Part shown: positions 1 to 9,032 of the stretch, piece by piece | Numbering within the stretch: position 1 is the first letter of the stretch | Layout of the letters: the number at the start of each line of letters is the position of its first letter | Source of the DNA: Bacteroidales bacterium | Lineage (GTDB): Bacteria > Bacteroidota > Bacteroidia > Bacteroidales > P3 | DNA: 20,603 bases | Reading direction: 5' to 3' | NCBI GenBank assembly: GCA_012837565.1 | Contig: DUQY01000235.1 | Coordinates: forward strand, 1-20,603 | Notes under the pieces: model-generated | The model's input: the letters and a program-made list of their open reading frames with translations, nothing else | What the model was told of the DNA's origin: nothing | The model's database searches: none | Program-made: the position numbers and the translations under genes

Positions 1-91
1 ATAAACAAGTCAATAGACATTTTGCTTGTATATTTATATTAATAACTCTTAGATTTAATGTTATAGAATAGCAACTTCAATTCACTGACAT

Positions 92-120
92 AAAAAAAGG
101 CAATCCGTTATAGATTGCCT
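92..120 (-). terminator. Intrinsic terminator of the tamB-mgsA-dpp7 operon
   Basis: AGGCAATC at 98-105 and GATTGCCT at 113-120 form a perfect 8-bp stem around a 7-base loop. Read on the minus strand, the hairpin is followed directly by a run of seven T (the A-run at 92-98). It lies about 28 bases beyond the stop codon of the S46 peptidase gene, so it most likely ends that minus-strand transcript. Positions 1-91 beyond it are AT-rich and show no supportable gene. Confidence 0.85.
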
Positions 121-148
121 TAGTGTTTATTGTTAAAATGAATTTGTC

Positions 149-2299
149 TTATTTAACTATCTTCATTTCTTTTATTAGGTTTTGTGCTCCTGCAAATTTG
201 TCTATTATGAATAGGACGTAGCGGATATCTACGTTGATGCAGCGTTGCAAGTCTGGGTTGAAGGCTATGTTGCCACTCATTGCTTCCCAGTTGCCGTCGA
301 ATGCTATTCCTACTAATTCGCCTCTGCCATTTATTACTGGAGATCCTGAGTTGCCACCTGTTATGTCGTTATTGGTGATGAAGCATACTGGTACTGTGCC
401 ATTTTGTGCGTATTGTCCGTAGTTTTTGGTTTTATATAGGTCTTTTAGCTTTTGTGGTATTGTAAATTCCCAGCTTGTGGTATCTTCTTTTGCCATTATG
501 CCTTCGAGGGTGGTGTAGTTATTATAGGTTATGCCGTCTTTTGGTTTGTATTCTTTTACTTGGCCGTAGGTATAGCGTATGGTGGAGTTAGCATTTGGTG
601 CGAAGTGTTTTTGGTTATCCATTTCCATTATTCCTTTCACAAACATTCTTTGTGTTGTGTTCAATGCTGCATATGCTGGTTGAGCTGCTTGCATGCGGGT
701 GTTGTAGTTATTGATAAAATCTACATAGGTCTTAAACATTGGGTCGTTAGCTATTTTGTCTGCTGTTGGGTTTTCTAATAACTTATATGCTTTTTCTGGC
801 TCTAACATTTGAGAGTCATCAAAGATTTGTTTTGCTATCTTGTTGAAATCGTATTTGTTCTTAAAGGCATTGTCTAAGAAGTTTTCGCTTTGGTGTTTGT
901 TGGGTACGTTGCGAAAGAATATATCGTATCCGGTTGCTAGTAGTTTAAGTTCGGTTGCATAGTTGAAATCTTTAAATATATCTTCAAGACTTATTTTTGC
1001 TGACTCTGCTAATTTCTTTGCTTTGTCGGTGTTGCCGTTTTCTCTTAGTTCTTTTTCAAGGGAAGAGAAATTTCTTGCTATTGCTACTCCTGAGTTGCCT
1101 CTTAGGAATGCTTCGTTGGTAAATACTCGTAAGTAATCAAATTCATTGGTTATCTGTGAGTAGGTTTCCAATTCTTCTAATACATTACCATACTCTGCTT
1201 TTCTTTCTGGCTTTTCTGATATCCATTTTGCTAATCTTGTCTCAAGGTCTTTCTTTGTTGATTTAACGTCAAGGTCTTGTAAGCATTTTGTTTGTCCAAT
1301 ATAGAACTTCCAATAGTTTGATAGCTGTGCAAATTTAGCTGCATATTGTATTCTTACCTTTGGATCTGCTTTCATATCTGCATCCATAACATTTCTTAGG
1401 GCTGTTCTTGCAACAACTACTGATGGGTTGTATACGTCAATTGCTTGCTCTACTCCGTAAGATGTCATAAAACGATCTGTTGAACCTGGGAAACCAATAA
1501 TCATTGTGAAGTCATCATTCTTAACTCCTTTAAGGCTAATAGGTAGTGAGTGTTTTGGTTTAAAAGGAACATTATCTTGTGCAAACTCAGCTGGCTTATT
1601 ATCTTTGTTAGCATAAACTCTAAACATTGAGAAGTCGCCAGTATGACGTGGCCACATCCAGTTATCGGTATCAGAACCAAACTTACCGATTGAAGAAGGT
1701 GGCGCTCCAACCATACGAACGTCTTTATAGACTTCATACACAAAAAGAATATATTGGTTACCATCAAACATAGGTGCAACTTGTGCTATATAGCCATTAT
1801 CCTTTTCAGCCTCTTCCCTAATTTTCTTTATATTATCTCTAATAATACTAGCTCTCTTTTCTTCGGTAGTTTCCTTAGTGATATTCATAAGAACCTTAGA
1901 ACTAACATCATCCATTCTGATTAGGAACTTAGCCGTAAGACCAGGACAAGGTAATTCTTCAGCCTTTGAATATGCCCAAAACCCATTCATTAGATAATCA
2001 TGCTCTACCGTAGAATGCTGTTGAATTTGAGGATAACCACAGTGATGATTAGTAAGAAGTAATCCTTCATCTGAAATAATCTCACCTGTACATCCTCTAC
2101 CAAACTGAACAATAGCATCTTTCAAAGAAGCTTGGTTGATATCATAGATTTGTTTTGGACTTAGCTTAAGTCCCTTTGCCTTCATGTCCTTATAGGTCTG
2201 TTTGTCCAAGAACATTAGTAACCACATCCCCTCATCAGCCCTCGCCAGTGGAGCGAACGCAAATAATCCTATTAAAAGGAATAAAATTGTTTTTTTCAT
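149..2299 (-). CDS. dpp7: S46 family dipeptidyl-peptidase, DPP7-like
   Basis: Predicted periplasmic serine exopeptidase that removes dipeptides from peptide N-termini, feeding peptide catabolism. The 716-residue product has a signal peptide (hydrophobic 4-16, likely cleaved after LARA at 22). The catalytic triad of family S46 is visible: His86 in TNHHCGY, Asp222 in RHTGDF and Ser651 in GGNSGSP, close to the numbering of characterised family members, and the length is typical (about 700-720). Position 669, 18 residues after the catalytic serine, is Gly (FDGNWE). In this family Gly here goes with DPP7-type preference for hydrophobic or aliphatic P1 residues, and Arg with the acidic-specific DPP11; the specificity is therefore inferred. 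It is the last gene of the tamB-mgsA-dpp7 run, 45 bp after mgsA, with no recognisable promoter in that gap and a terminator just downstream. Confidence 0.93.
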   Translation of the reverse strand: MKKTILFLLIGLFAFAPLARADEGMWLLMFLDKQTYKDMKAKGLKLSPKQIYDINQASLKDAIVQFGRGCTGEIISDEGLLLTNHHCGYPQIQQHSTVEHDYLMNGFWAYSKAEELPCPGLTAKFLIRMDDVSSKVLMNITKETTEEKRASIIRDNIKKIREEAEKDNGYIAQVAPMFDGNQYILFVYEVYKDVRMVGAPPSSIGKFGSDTDNWMWPRHTGDFSMFRVYANKDNKPAEFAQDNVPFKPKHSLPISLKGVKNDDFTMIIGFPGSTDRFMTSYGVEQAIDVYNPSVVVARTALRNVMDADMKADPKVRIQYAAKFAQLSNYWKFYIGQTKCLQDLDVKSTKKDLETRLAKWISEKPERKAEYGNVLEELETYSQITNEFDYLRVFTNEAFLRGNSGVAIARNFSSLEKELRENGNTDKAKKLAESAKISLEDIFKDFNYATELKLLATGYDIFFRNVPNKHQSENFLDNAFKNKYDFNKIAKQIFDDSQMLEPEKAYKLLENPTADKIANDPMFKTYVDFINNYNTRMQAAQPAYAALNTTQRMFVKGIMEMDNQKHFAPNANSTIRYTYGQVKEYKPKDGITYNNYTTLEGIMAKEDTTSWEFTIPQKLKDLYKTKNYGQYAQNGTVPVCFITNNDITGGNSGSPVINGRGELVGIAFDGNWEAMSGNIAFNPDLQRCINVDIRYVLFIIDKFAGAQNLIKEMKIVK

Positions 2300-2344
2300 C
2301 TCTTTAATTTGTTTGTTTATATATTTTTTATTTATTTATTGCTT

Positions 2345-2824
2345 TTATTGTTTAATCTTTCTGTTTCTATAGGCACTAAAATCATATACTTTCTTTATAT
2401 AGCTATGGTTCTCGAATAGTTCGGATGAGATTATGTAATCGGCTGTTGAACGGTTGGAAGCTGTTGGTATATTGTACATAACTGCAATTCTAAGCAGTGC
2501 TTTCACATCAACATCGTGTGGTTGTTGTTCCATTGCATCCCAAAAGAAAAAGACAAAATCTATTACACCTTCACTAATTAAGGCTCCAAGTTGTTGGTCT
2601 CCGCCAAGTGGTCCTGATTTAAGTTTTTGAACGCTTATATATTCTCTTGAAAAAGGTTCTATACCTTTGTTTATTTCTTCTTCAACCATAATACCTGTTG
2701 TTCCGGTAGATATTAGATTGTGTTTTGCTAGTTTCATTTTGTTGAAAGCTACCCATTCGGCTAAGTCTTTCTTGCAGTTGTCGTGTGCAACAAGTGCTAT
2801 TGCATATTTTTTTATATTTATCAT
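2345..2824 (-). CDS. mgsA: Methylglyoxal synthase
   Basis: Cytoplasmic enzyme that converts dihydroxyacetone phosphate to methylglyoxal and phosphate, a bypass that releases phosphate when sugar phosphates accumulate. The 159-residue product aligns by eye with E. coli MgsA along its whole length. Visible landmarks are VAHDNCK (12-18), the phosphate-binding STGTTG (39-44), GPLGGDQQ (71-78) with the catalytic Asp76, and PHDVDVKALLR from 102 with His103 and Asp106. The family length is about 150, so the gene is complete. Its ATG begins one base after the TAA of tamB, which implies cotranscription and probable translational coupling. Joining a central-metabolism enzyme to an envelope-biogenesis gene has no obvious functional logic and may simply reflect shared expression. 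Confidence 0.96.
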   Translation of the reverse strand: MINIKKYAIALVAHDNCKKDLAEWVAFNKMKLAKHNLISTGTTGIMVEEEINKGIEPFSREYISVQKLKSGPLGGDQQLGALISEGVIDFVFFFWDAMEQQPHDVDVKALLRIAVMYNIPTASNRSTADYIISSELFENHSYIKKVYDFSAYRNRKIKQ

Positions 2825-2825
2825 T

Positions 2826-5800
2826 TTATTTTAGTACTTTGTTTCTTTGTTTTCTTGATTTAAAGATATCGGCAAAATGCTCATATTCTTTCTTATATAT
2901 TATACCAACACCTTGTGTGTATGGGCTTATATTATATTTAGTGAAGTCATCTGCATTTGATTTATTGAAAACTTTGAAACGGAAATTATCTGTTATCTTA
3001 TATTCAGCATTCAAATCTAACATAAAGGATGATGATTCTTGTGCTTGTGTTGTTTTTCCACCAAAGGCTGATGTTGATTCTAGTTCCCACCTGCCTATGT
3101 TCTTTGATATATTGACATCAAACTGGTCTGTTACTGCCTCTGAACCTGGAGTATAGTTTACTCCAACATCTACAAAGGTTATCATGTTTGCAAGCATTCC
3201 TGATATTTGTCCAAAGGCCACATCAAAGGCTGAAGATGCTATGTTTGGTCCTCCAATATTTCCCTCAACAGAGGATGAAGGGGCATAGAACTGACGAGTA
3301 ACCAAAAGAGAAACGGTTTGTTCAAGCATTTGCTTTTCATCGTTCCTATCAATATACATAAATAAATCTTCAACTGTTTGTTGGTCGGTGTTTGGAAGGC
3401 GTATATCGAAAGTTGGGACAGGGTTCATTAGCTTGCCTGAAAGATTAATAACACTTTGAACATCCACTTGCTTCATATATTCCTTACCAAGAATTGGAGA
3501 AAGTGATGCCTTCGTTTTATAGACTGCACTAACATTAAGGTAAGCATTGGTTGGGTCGCCATTAAACTGAATTGTTCCTCCCTTTTCCAACATAAAAGTC
3601 TTTTCAATAACATTCATTATGGTTAGCCCAAAGGTTCCACTTTCAATATTAACTAAGCCATACATATTGAACTTGCCTTTAGAGTTTATATCCATTTTCA
3701 AATCACCCGAACCAGAGGCCTTCAGGTCTCCTCCAATTTGATTGAAATTCATCGGCATTCCAATTACTGCATCAGGAGTAACGGTTAGGTCAATATGTAT
3801 ACTTAAATCCATTTCTTTTTCAGCAACCTTAAGTCTCTTACTTATGGTATCTTCTTTTTCTTTATTAAAATCAACGAACCTTATAAATGAATTCTTTGAA
3901 ACACTTGTTTTACTTGAAATTGGAAGATATACATTCGTACCTCTTTCTGTCCTTGCTTTAACATCTATCTTTAGGGTAGAAAGGTCGCCCATTATACTTG
4001 CCCGTGCTGATGCATATGCTTCACCATAATACATTTGATCAACAGAGAACCTAGTGTCGAGAATCTTAACCTTATCAGCAGTTACAATTAGATTGATTAA
4101 GAAGTCTTCAAACTTATCATGGGTTACTGTTCCATCTATTACCAATTTGTTTTTTTCAGTATCTCTTAGCACAAACTTATTAAGAATGAATTTATTATTC
4201 TTTATGGTTAAGGAATCAGAAAAATAATACTTAGTGTTAATCATATCAATCTTAAGGGCTCCATCGTTTACCTTAAGAGTTCCTAGAATATCTGGACTGG
4301 TGAATAATCCTTTAATCTTAATGTCTTGTCCAGATATAAACCCTTCTGCCTCCGAAGAGAAACTATTCAAAAATGGTTCAATAACGTTTAAGTTAAAGTT
4401 CTTAAGGCTAAGATTTAGATTTAGATTATTGGTTTTACTCTGTGGATATATAAAGCCTTTGACCGATAAGGGGATGTTTTGATTTCCTTCTTTCCCTCTG
4501 TAAAGTAGTTTTATATCAATAAGAAACTCATCGTTTTTAAGAGTATTGCTAATCTTTAAATCAGCTATCCCTAAAAAGTTTTCATTAAAAGATAAGCTAT
4601 CGATTATTAAGTTAGATACTAAGCTTGGCTTATTGAATAAACTTTTAAAGGTAACGTTTTCGTTTATCCTACCCCCTAGTTGAATGCCACTAGATTTCAA
4701 AAATGGATTAAATGTACTTAAATCAACATTCTTAAAGTCTATTCTCATCTCATCTTTGCTTTTGTCGGAAGCTATACCATTGATTGTTATGAATTCATTG
4801 AGATTGCCTAAAGAGAAGTTTAGAATAGCTAGTTGTTTGCCATCAAAACCTATAACATTATTATTATTTATCACTATTTCACTTCCCAGAACCTCAAACT
4901 GTGAATTTTCAAAGCTGCCTTCTATGCTATTATTGGTGAAAATGGATTTGAAATTAATACTTCCTTTTGTTCTATTTTCAATTCTTTCATCCGCAAAATT
5001 AAGAGCCAAATCAAACTTTTTGGCATTAGAAATAACATCCAAAACAACATTTCTTATCATAAGGCTATCGGTAACCATAAACTTTGAAGATAGAACACTA
5101 GTGAACAGGTCATTATTAACAACCTTTGCATTTAATTTAATATCATTAAAGATTATGCTGCCAATACCTATACGATTTGTCCTAAAGCTTAGTTTGAGTT
5201 TGTCTATTGTGTTTAATGAACCTTCAATTATTGTGTTATTACTTAAACTAACGCTTGGTGCAAATAGTAAAAAGATTGGATTTGCGTCCTTTAGCGTGGC
5301 AGAGAAGTTTAGTTTTGACTTAATTTGATAGTTGTCATCAATCTCCTCTATTGCCAAATCACCTACTTCAGGAGAAAGGAAACTAAAATCAGGTATATAG
5401 GTTTTAATTATCCAAGTTATATCCTTCCCGAAATCAGCAAAATCATATTTCCCTACCATGGACAAGTCAAATATATCTGAATAAATAGCCAGACTATTAG
5501 CCTCTGCGGAGGTAGACATTTGAGCATTGAATCGTTTAAGAATAAAATCTTTCTTTTCATCCATCACAAACTTTAAGTCTTGTATGCTTAGAGTTCCTGT
5601 AAGATTCTTTATATCTAAGTTTTTAATATCCGCAATAATCTTTCCCGACACTATGGTTGTTGAGTCTGCAAACTGAAATAGATTTAGCTTGTATGGGTCA
5701 ATGTTTTCAAAACTAGCATCAAGGTATAGGGATTGTTGATCTTTTATTGAATAATCAGCAGAAGCAATTAGCTTTGCTTTTCCGTCTTGAACATATAGCT

Positions 5801-7304
5801 GAGCTGTTATTTCCTTGTTTTCAATTTCTCCATCTACAAAAATGGAATCATAATTGTTTCCCTTTAAATAAACATTGTTAAGGCTTGCCGTTAAGCTCCC
5901 TCTTAAATCATCAAGACTAGTTCCTGTAACCTTAGCCTTTGCAATAAGTTGAGTTGTTCCAAGCCAAGGAATATCTAAAAGTGTTCCAGCGTTAAACTCT
6001 TTAGTTAATAGGTCGGCAGAATATGTTGTAAAATTCCCTTTTGTTATTGAGCTTGCTATCAAATCAAGATTCCCTATCTCAGTATTGATTTCTGCAATTG
6101 CATTAAATTCTGAAATCAGACCTATGAAACTTCCTTTAAGATTAACCCTCCCAAGATTTGAAACCATTAAAGGAATTGTGAGACTTTCTAGTAAATCTCC
6201 AAGTTTCATTGAGTGATAGTCAGCATAGCTTGACTGAATTTCTTCTGCAAAAATATCAAATATGGTATTGTCTATATCTGGTAAGCCTTTAACTCTTCCT
6301 TTTAACTTAAGATATGTTTCTTTCCCTGTGGTGATTTCAAGGTTATCGCAATACATATCACTAATTGTTCCGTTAAACTTAGCAACAACATCTGCTTTTT
6401 GTTCAAAACCTTTAAGCGTTTCTGCCCAATAGGTTGCATCTTTCATTCCAATATAACTCCCTTTCTTTAGTTCTCCTTCAAAATAAACCGAGTCGATAAC
6501 TTCTCCATAGGTGTCCCAAGAACTTGTTTTCATTTGACCATCAGCATATAAATCAGAGTTTGGAGTTCTTATCCTTGCATTCTTTGCCACCATTCCTTTT
6601 GAAGAGGCAACAAATTCTCCTGATATTGATTTTATCTCAAAACCACTTGCTTCTTTTGCCGAAAACCGATTAACCTTAACGTTTATTGAGTCATCTATAA
6701 GCAAAAGATTTTGGAGGTCAGCATTGATATTCCTAAACCTCATATTGTTAATTGCAACAAGGTTAGGAGGATATACATCAGTATCATCTATTAGCTTGAG
6801 CGAGAAGTTAGCATCTTTTAGTTTTACCCTATAAACATTAAGTATAAATGGTTTGTCGGATGGGGTCTTAGGCTTATCGGATGCAAAATAATCGAGAATA
6901 AACTGGAAGTTTAACCCTTTTTCTCCTACTTCAATATTAAATGTTGCTGTTTCCAAGCTAACACTAGATATTTTTATTCCACTTGATGAGGGTAAGGAGT
7001 AAATTTTAACAGAAATATCATCGGCATAAAGTATTGTGTCTCCCTTTTGACTTTCTAAATAAACATCTTTTATTTTAATGCCATCGAAAACATTTATACT
7101 CAAAGCACCTATCCTTAGTTCTGTCTTCCACTCTTTTGAGAAAAAATCAGAAACTTTAGCTGCCAAAATAGATTGAACTATTGATGTGTTTAACAAAGCC
7201 ATAAAAAGATATACAACCATAAAGGCGGTTAGTAAGCAATAACCTATAACCTTAGAGGTTTTCTTGAAATATCTTTTTTTATGTTTTTGTTTCTCTAAAT
7301 TCAT
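2826..7304 (-). CDS. tamB: TamB-like translocation/assembly module protein (DUF490/AsmA-like)
   Basis: A 1492-residue inner-membrane-anchored periplasmic protein. A basic N-terminus is followed by one membrane segment (about 18-39), then a very long beta-rich region of repeated short strands typical of the TamB/AsmA-like group. These proteins form a hydrophobic groove bridging inner and outer membranes, and are linked to outer-membrane protein assembly and phospholipid transport. The C-terminal part (roughly 1000-1470, including phrases such as INLSGKLMNPVPTFDIRLP and ELESTSAFGGKT) has the TamB C-terminal domain character. Length is normal for Bacteroidota homologues. It heads the tamB-mgsA-dpp7 run and is divergent from tsaD. 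A TATATTTG box at 7313-7320 (minus strand) is a possible promoter. Orthology to proteobacterial TamB rests on architecture, so the exact partner (a TamA/BamA-like protein) is not shown here. Confidence 0.88.
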   Translation of the reverse strand: MNLEKQKHKKRYFKKTSKVIGYCLLTAFMVVYLFMALLNTSIVQSILAAKVSDFFSKEWKTELRIGALSINVFDGIKIKDVYLESQKGDTILYADDISVKIYSLPSSSGIKISSVSLETATFNIEVGEKGLNFQFILDYFASDKPKTPSDKPFILNVYRVKLKDANFSLKLIDDTDVYPPNLVAINNMRFRNINADLQNLLLIDDSINVKVNRFSAKEASGFEIKSISGEFVASSKGMVAKNARIRTPNSDLYADGQMKTSSWDTYGEVIDSVYFEGELKKGSYIGMKDATYWAETLKGFEQKADVVAKFNGTISDMYCDNLEITTGKETYLKLKGRVKGLPDIDNTIFDIFAEEIQSSYADYHSMKLGDLLESLTIPLMVSNLGRVNLKGSFIGLISEFNAIAEINTEIGNLDLIASSITKGNFTTYSADLLTKEFNAGTLLDIPWLGTTQLIAKAKVTGTSLDDLRGSLTASLNNVYLKGNNYDSIFVDGEIENKEITAQLYVQDGKAKLIASADYSIKDQQSLYLDASFENIDPYKLNLFQFADSTTIVSGKIIADIKNLDIKNLTGTLSIQDLKFVMDEKKDFILKRFNAQMSTSAEANSLAIYSDIFDLSMVGKYDFADFGKDITWIIKTYIPDFSFLSPEVGDLAIEEIDDNYQIKSKLNFSATLKDANPIFLLFAPSVSLSNNTIIEGSLNTIDKLKLSFRTNRIGIGSIIFNDIKLNAKVVNNDLFTSVLSSKFMVTDSLMIRNVVLDVISNAKKFDLALNFADERIENRTKGSINFKSIFTNNSIEGSFENSQFEVLGSEIVINNNNVIGFDGKQLAILNFSLGNLNEFITINGIASDKSKDEMRIDFKNVDLSTFNPFLKSSGIQLGGRINENVTFKSLFNKPSLVSNLIIDSLSFNENFLGIADLKISNTLKNDEFLIDIKLLYRGKEGNQNIPLSVKGFIYPQSKTNNLNLNLSLKNFNLNVIEPFLNSFSSEAEGFISGQDIKIKGLFTSPDILGTLKVNDGALKIDMINTKYYFSDSLTIKNNKFILNKFVLRDTEKNKLVIDGTVTHDKFEDFLINLIVTADKVKILDTRFSVDQMYYGEAYASARASIMGDLSTLKIDVKARTERGTNVYLPISSKTSVSKNSFIRFVDFNKEKEDTISKRLKVAEKEMDLSIHIDLTVTPDAVIGMPMNFNQIGGDLKASGSGDLKMDINSKGKFNMYGLVNIESGTFGLTIMNVIEKTFMLEKGGTIQFNGDPTNAYLNVSAVYKTKASLSPILGKEYMKQVDVQSVINLSGKLMNPVPTFDIRLPNTDQQTVEDLFMYIDRNDEKQMLEQTVSLLVTRQFYAPSSSVEGNIGGPNIASSAFDVAFGQISGMLANMITFVDVGVNYTPGSEAVTDQFDVNISKNIGRWELESTSAFGGKTTQAQESSSFMLDLNAEYKITDNFRFKVFNKSNADDFTKYNISPYTQGVGIIYKKEYEHFADIFKSRKQRNKVLK

Positions 7305-7312
7305 TACTTTTG

Positions 7313-7320
7313 CAAATATA
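7313..7320 (-). promoter_or_regulatory. Candidate promoter -7 box for tamB
   Basis: TATATTTG on the minus strand matches the Bacteroidota -7 consensus TAnnTTTG. No clear TTTG -33 element sits 19-21 bases upstream. The box ends only 8 bases before the tamB ATG, so a transcript from here would have almost no leader. The same octamer occurs in front of the MuiA-like gene. Tentative. Confidence 0.4.
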
Positions 7321-7402
7321 TTACTTTATTTGCATTATAAAGATACAGATGTATAATATTTGTAATTTATTTTGACTTAATTAAGAAAAACAACATAATC
7401 TT

Positions 7403-8407
7403 ATGGCATATATATTAGCAATTGAATCTTCTTGTGACGACACCTCTTGTGCAGTAATTAATGATTTTAAGATTTATTCTAACGTTATAGCTTCTCAATC
7501 AGTTCACCAAAAGTTTGGAGGAGTTGTTCCTGAATGGGCATCAAGGGCACATCAAAAAAATATTATCCCTGTAGTTGACACTGCAATAAAAGAGGCAGGT
7601 ATAAAAAAAGAAGACCTTTCAGCTATTGCCTTCACTCGTGGTCCTGGACTATTAGGTTCCCTATTAGTTGGAGTTAGTTTTGCTAAAAGCTTCGCAACAG
7701 CCCTCAACCTTCCTCTTATTGATGTAAACCACTTAGAGGCTCATATACTTGCACATTTCATTAAAGATAATCCAGACACGAAAACACCTTCTTTTCCTTT
7801 CCTTTGCTTATTAGTAAGTGGAGGAAACACACAGATAATTTATGTTAAGTCGCCATCCGATATGGAGATTATTGGCAAAACAATTGATGATGCAGCTGGA
7901 GAAACCTTCGACAAGGTAGCCAAAATACTTTCTTTGCCCTATCCTGGCGGTCCTCATATCGATAGACTTGCAAAAACAGGAGATATAAACGCCTTGAAAT
8001 TTGCAGAATCTAATATGCCTAACTACGATTATAGTTTTTCAGGAGTGAAGACAAGTATATTATATACCCTTAGAGATAAGTTAAAAGAAAATCCTTTATT
8101 CTTGGAAGAAAACCTCAGTGATATTTGTGCCTCTGCCCAGCATAGGGTTGTTACAATGTTACTTAAGAAATTAGAAAAAGCAGGAAAAGACCTTAAAATT
8201 AAGGATATCGCCATTGCAGGTGGAGTTTCAGCAAATTCTTATTTGCGAGATAAACTAAGAGAACTAGGCAAGAAGCATAATTGGAATGTCTTTATACCAC
8301 CTTTCCAATATACCACAGATAATGCCGCAATGGTAGCAGTTGCAGGTTATTTCAAATATCTAAATAAAGACTTTGCAACACTAGACCAAACTGCATACAC
8401 ACGTTAA
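7403..8407 (+). CDS. tsaD: tRNA N6-adenosine threonylcarbamoyltransferase TsaD
   Basis: Catalytic subunit that transfers the threonylcarbamoyl group from threonylcarbamoyl-AMP to A37 of ANN-decoding tRNAs (t6A), working with TsaB and TsaE in bacteria. The 334-residue length is typical. The Kae1/TsaD signatures are present: FGGVVPEWASRAH (38-50), the metal-binding His110 and His114 in NHLEAH, SGGNTQI, PGGPHID, GGVSANSYLR and TDNAAM with the metal-ligand Asp306. The start is the ATG preceding AYILAIESSCDDT, the conserved N-terminus. It is divergent from tamB across a 98-bp gap, where AATATTTG at 7355-7362 is an imperfect promoter candidate. aroK follows after 14 bp, so the two are probably cotranscribed. 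Confidence 0.97.
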   Translation: MAYILAIESSCDDTSCAVINDFKIYSNVIASQSVHQKFGGVVPEWASRAHQKNIIPVVDTAIKEAGIKKEDLSAIAFTRGPGLLGSLLVGVSFAKSFATALNLPLIDVNHLEAHILAHFIKDNPDTKTPSFPFLCLLVSGGNTQIIYVKSPSDMEIIGKTIDDAAGETFDKVAKILSLPYPGGPHIDRLAKTGDINALKFAESNMPNYDYSFSGVKTSILYTLRDKLKENPLFLEENLSDICASAQHRVVTMLLKKLEKAGKDLKIKDIAIAGGVSANSYLRDKLRELGKKHNWNVFIPPFQYTTDNAAMVAVAGYFKYLNKDFATLDQTAYTR

Positions 8408-8421
8408 GTCAAATTAATAGT

Positions 8422-8946
8422 ATGAGGATATATATAATAGGTTTTATGTACAGCGGGAAAAGCACAGTTGGAAAGAAACTTGCTAATTTGATGAACCTAA
8501 AACACATCGATACAGATAAGGTTTTTGAAACCAAGTATAATATAACCATATCTAGCTTTTTCGAAAAATACGGTGAAAACTTATTTCGTGAACTAGAACA
8601 TAAAATTCTATTAGAAACAATAAAAGAAGACAATTGCATAATTTCGACAGGTGGAGGTTTACCTTGTTTTCATAATAATATAGAAATAATAAAAGAAAAT
8701 GGCATATCAATATACCTAAATATGTCACCCATTTCAATAATTCACCGCATAAATAACTCCAAAAAGAAACGCCCCTTACTACAAAATAAATCCCCAGAAG
8801 AACTACAAGAATACATAGAAAAGCTCCTAAAAGAAAGAGAAATTTTATATAATCAAGCTAATTTAAAAATAAAAGGTGAAGATCCAAATATCAAGGAAAT
8901 ACAAGCAGAGCTTATATCTTATATTCAATTAAATAACCTTTCATAA
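8422..8946 (+). CDS. aroK: Shikimate kinase
   Basis: Phosphorylates shikimate at the 3-hydroxyl with ATP, the fifth step of chorismate and aromatic amino acid synthesis; cytoplasmic. The 174-residue protein has a Walker A loop GFMYSGKST (7-15), the shikimate-binding Asp30/Asp32 (HIDTD), FRELE with Arg56, the GGG turn at 77-79, the lid arginine in KKRPLL (Arg117) and a distal Arg139. Length matches the family (about 170). Tyr10 is where many relatives have Gly, a tolerated position in the P-loop. The gene begins 14 bp after tsaD on the same strand. No clear hairpin terminator follows before the promoter of the next gene. Confidence 0.93.
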   Translation: MRIYIIGFMYSGKSTVGKKLANLMNLKHIDTDKVFETKYNITISSFFEKYGENLFRELEHKILLETIKEDNCIISTGGGLPCFHNNIEIIKENGISIYLNMSPISIIHRINNSKKKRPLLQNKSPEELQEYIEKLLKEREILYNQANLKIKGEDPNIKEIQAELISYIQLNNLS

Positions 8947-8974
8947 TAATAATTTACAGTTTTTTGTTATATAA

Positions 8975-9005
8975 TTTGGATGTTAAAATAATTTCCATAT
9001 CTTTG
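8975..9005 (+). promoter_or_regulatory. Bacteroidota-type promoter of the T9SS cargo gene
   Basis: TTTG at 8975-8978, a 19-base spacer, then TATCTTTG at 8998-9005. This matches the Bacteroidota primary sigma factor consensus (TTTG, 19-21 bases, TAnnTTTG) at every defined position. It ends 27 bases before the ATG at 9033, so the gene probably has its own transcript separate from tsaD-aroK. Confidence 0.75.
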
Positions 9006-9032
9006 CTTGGTAAATCTTAATATCAAATCATT

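Noticed and set aside
1..20. A possible minus-strand start codon (18-20) of a gene leaving the left edge.
   Set aside because: Only six codons are visible and no promoter match precedes it; nothing can be said about it.
452..778. Open frames antisense to the S46 peptidase gene (also 234-422 and 1501-1779).
   Set aside because: They are shadows of a well-supported gene, Cys/Phe/Val-rich low-quality translations without family motifs.
4684..5328. A 214-codon plus-strand frame opposite tamB.
   Set aside because: Leucine/serine-rich antisense translation typical of the complement of a beta-rich AT-rich gene; tamB is continuous on the other strand.
7329..7362. TTTG at 7329-7332 with AATATTTG at 7355-7362 as a tsaD promoter.
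   Set aside because: Spacing is 22 and the -7 box has a mismatch at its first base; kept only as a remark because it is not convincing.
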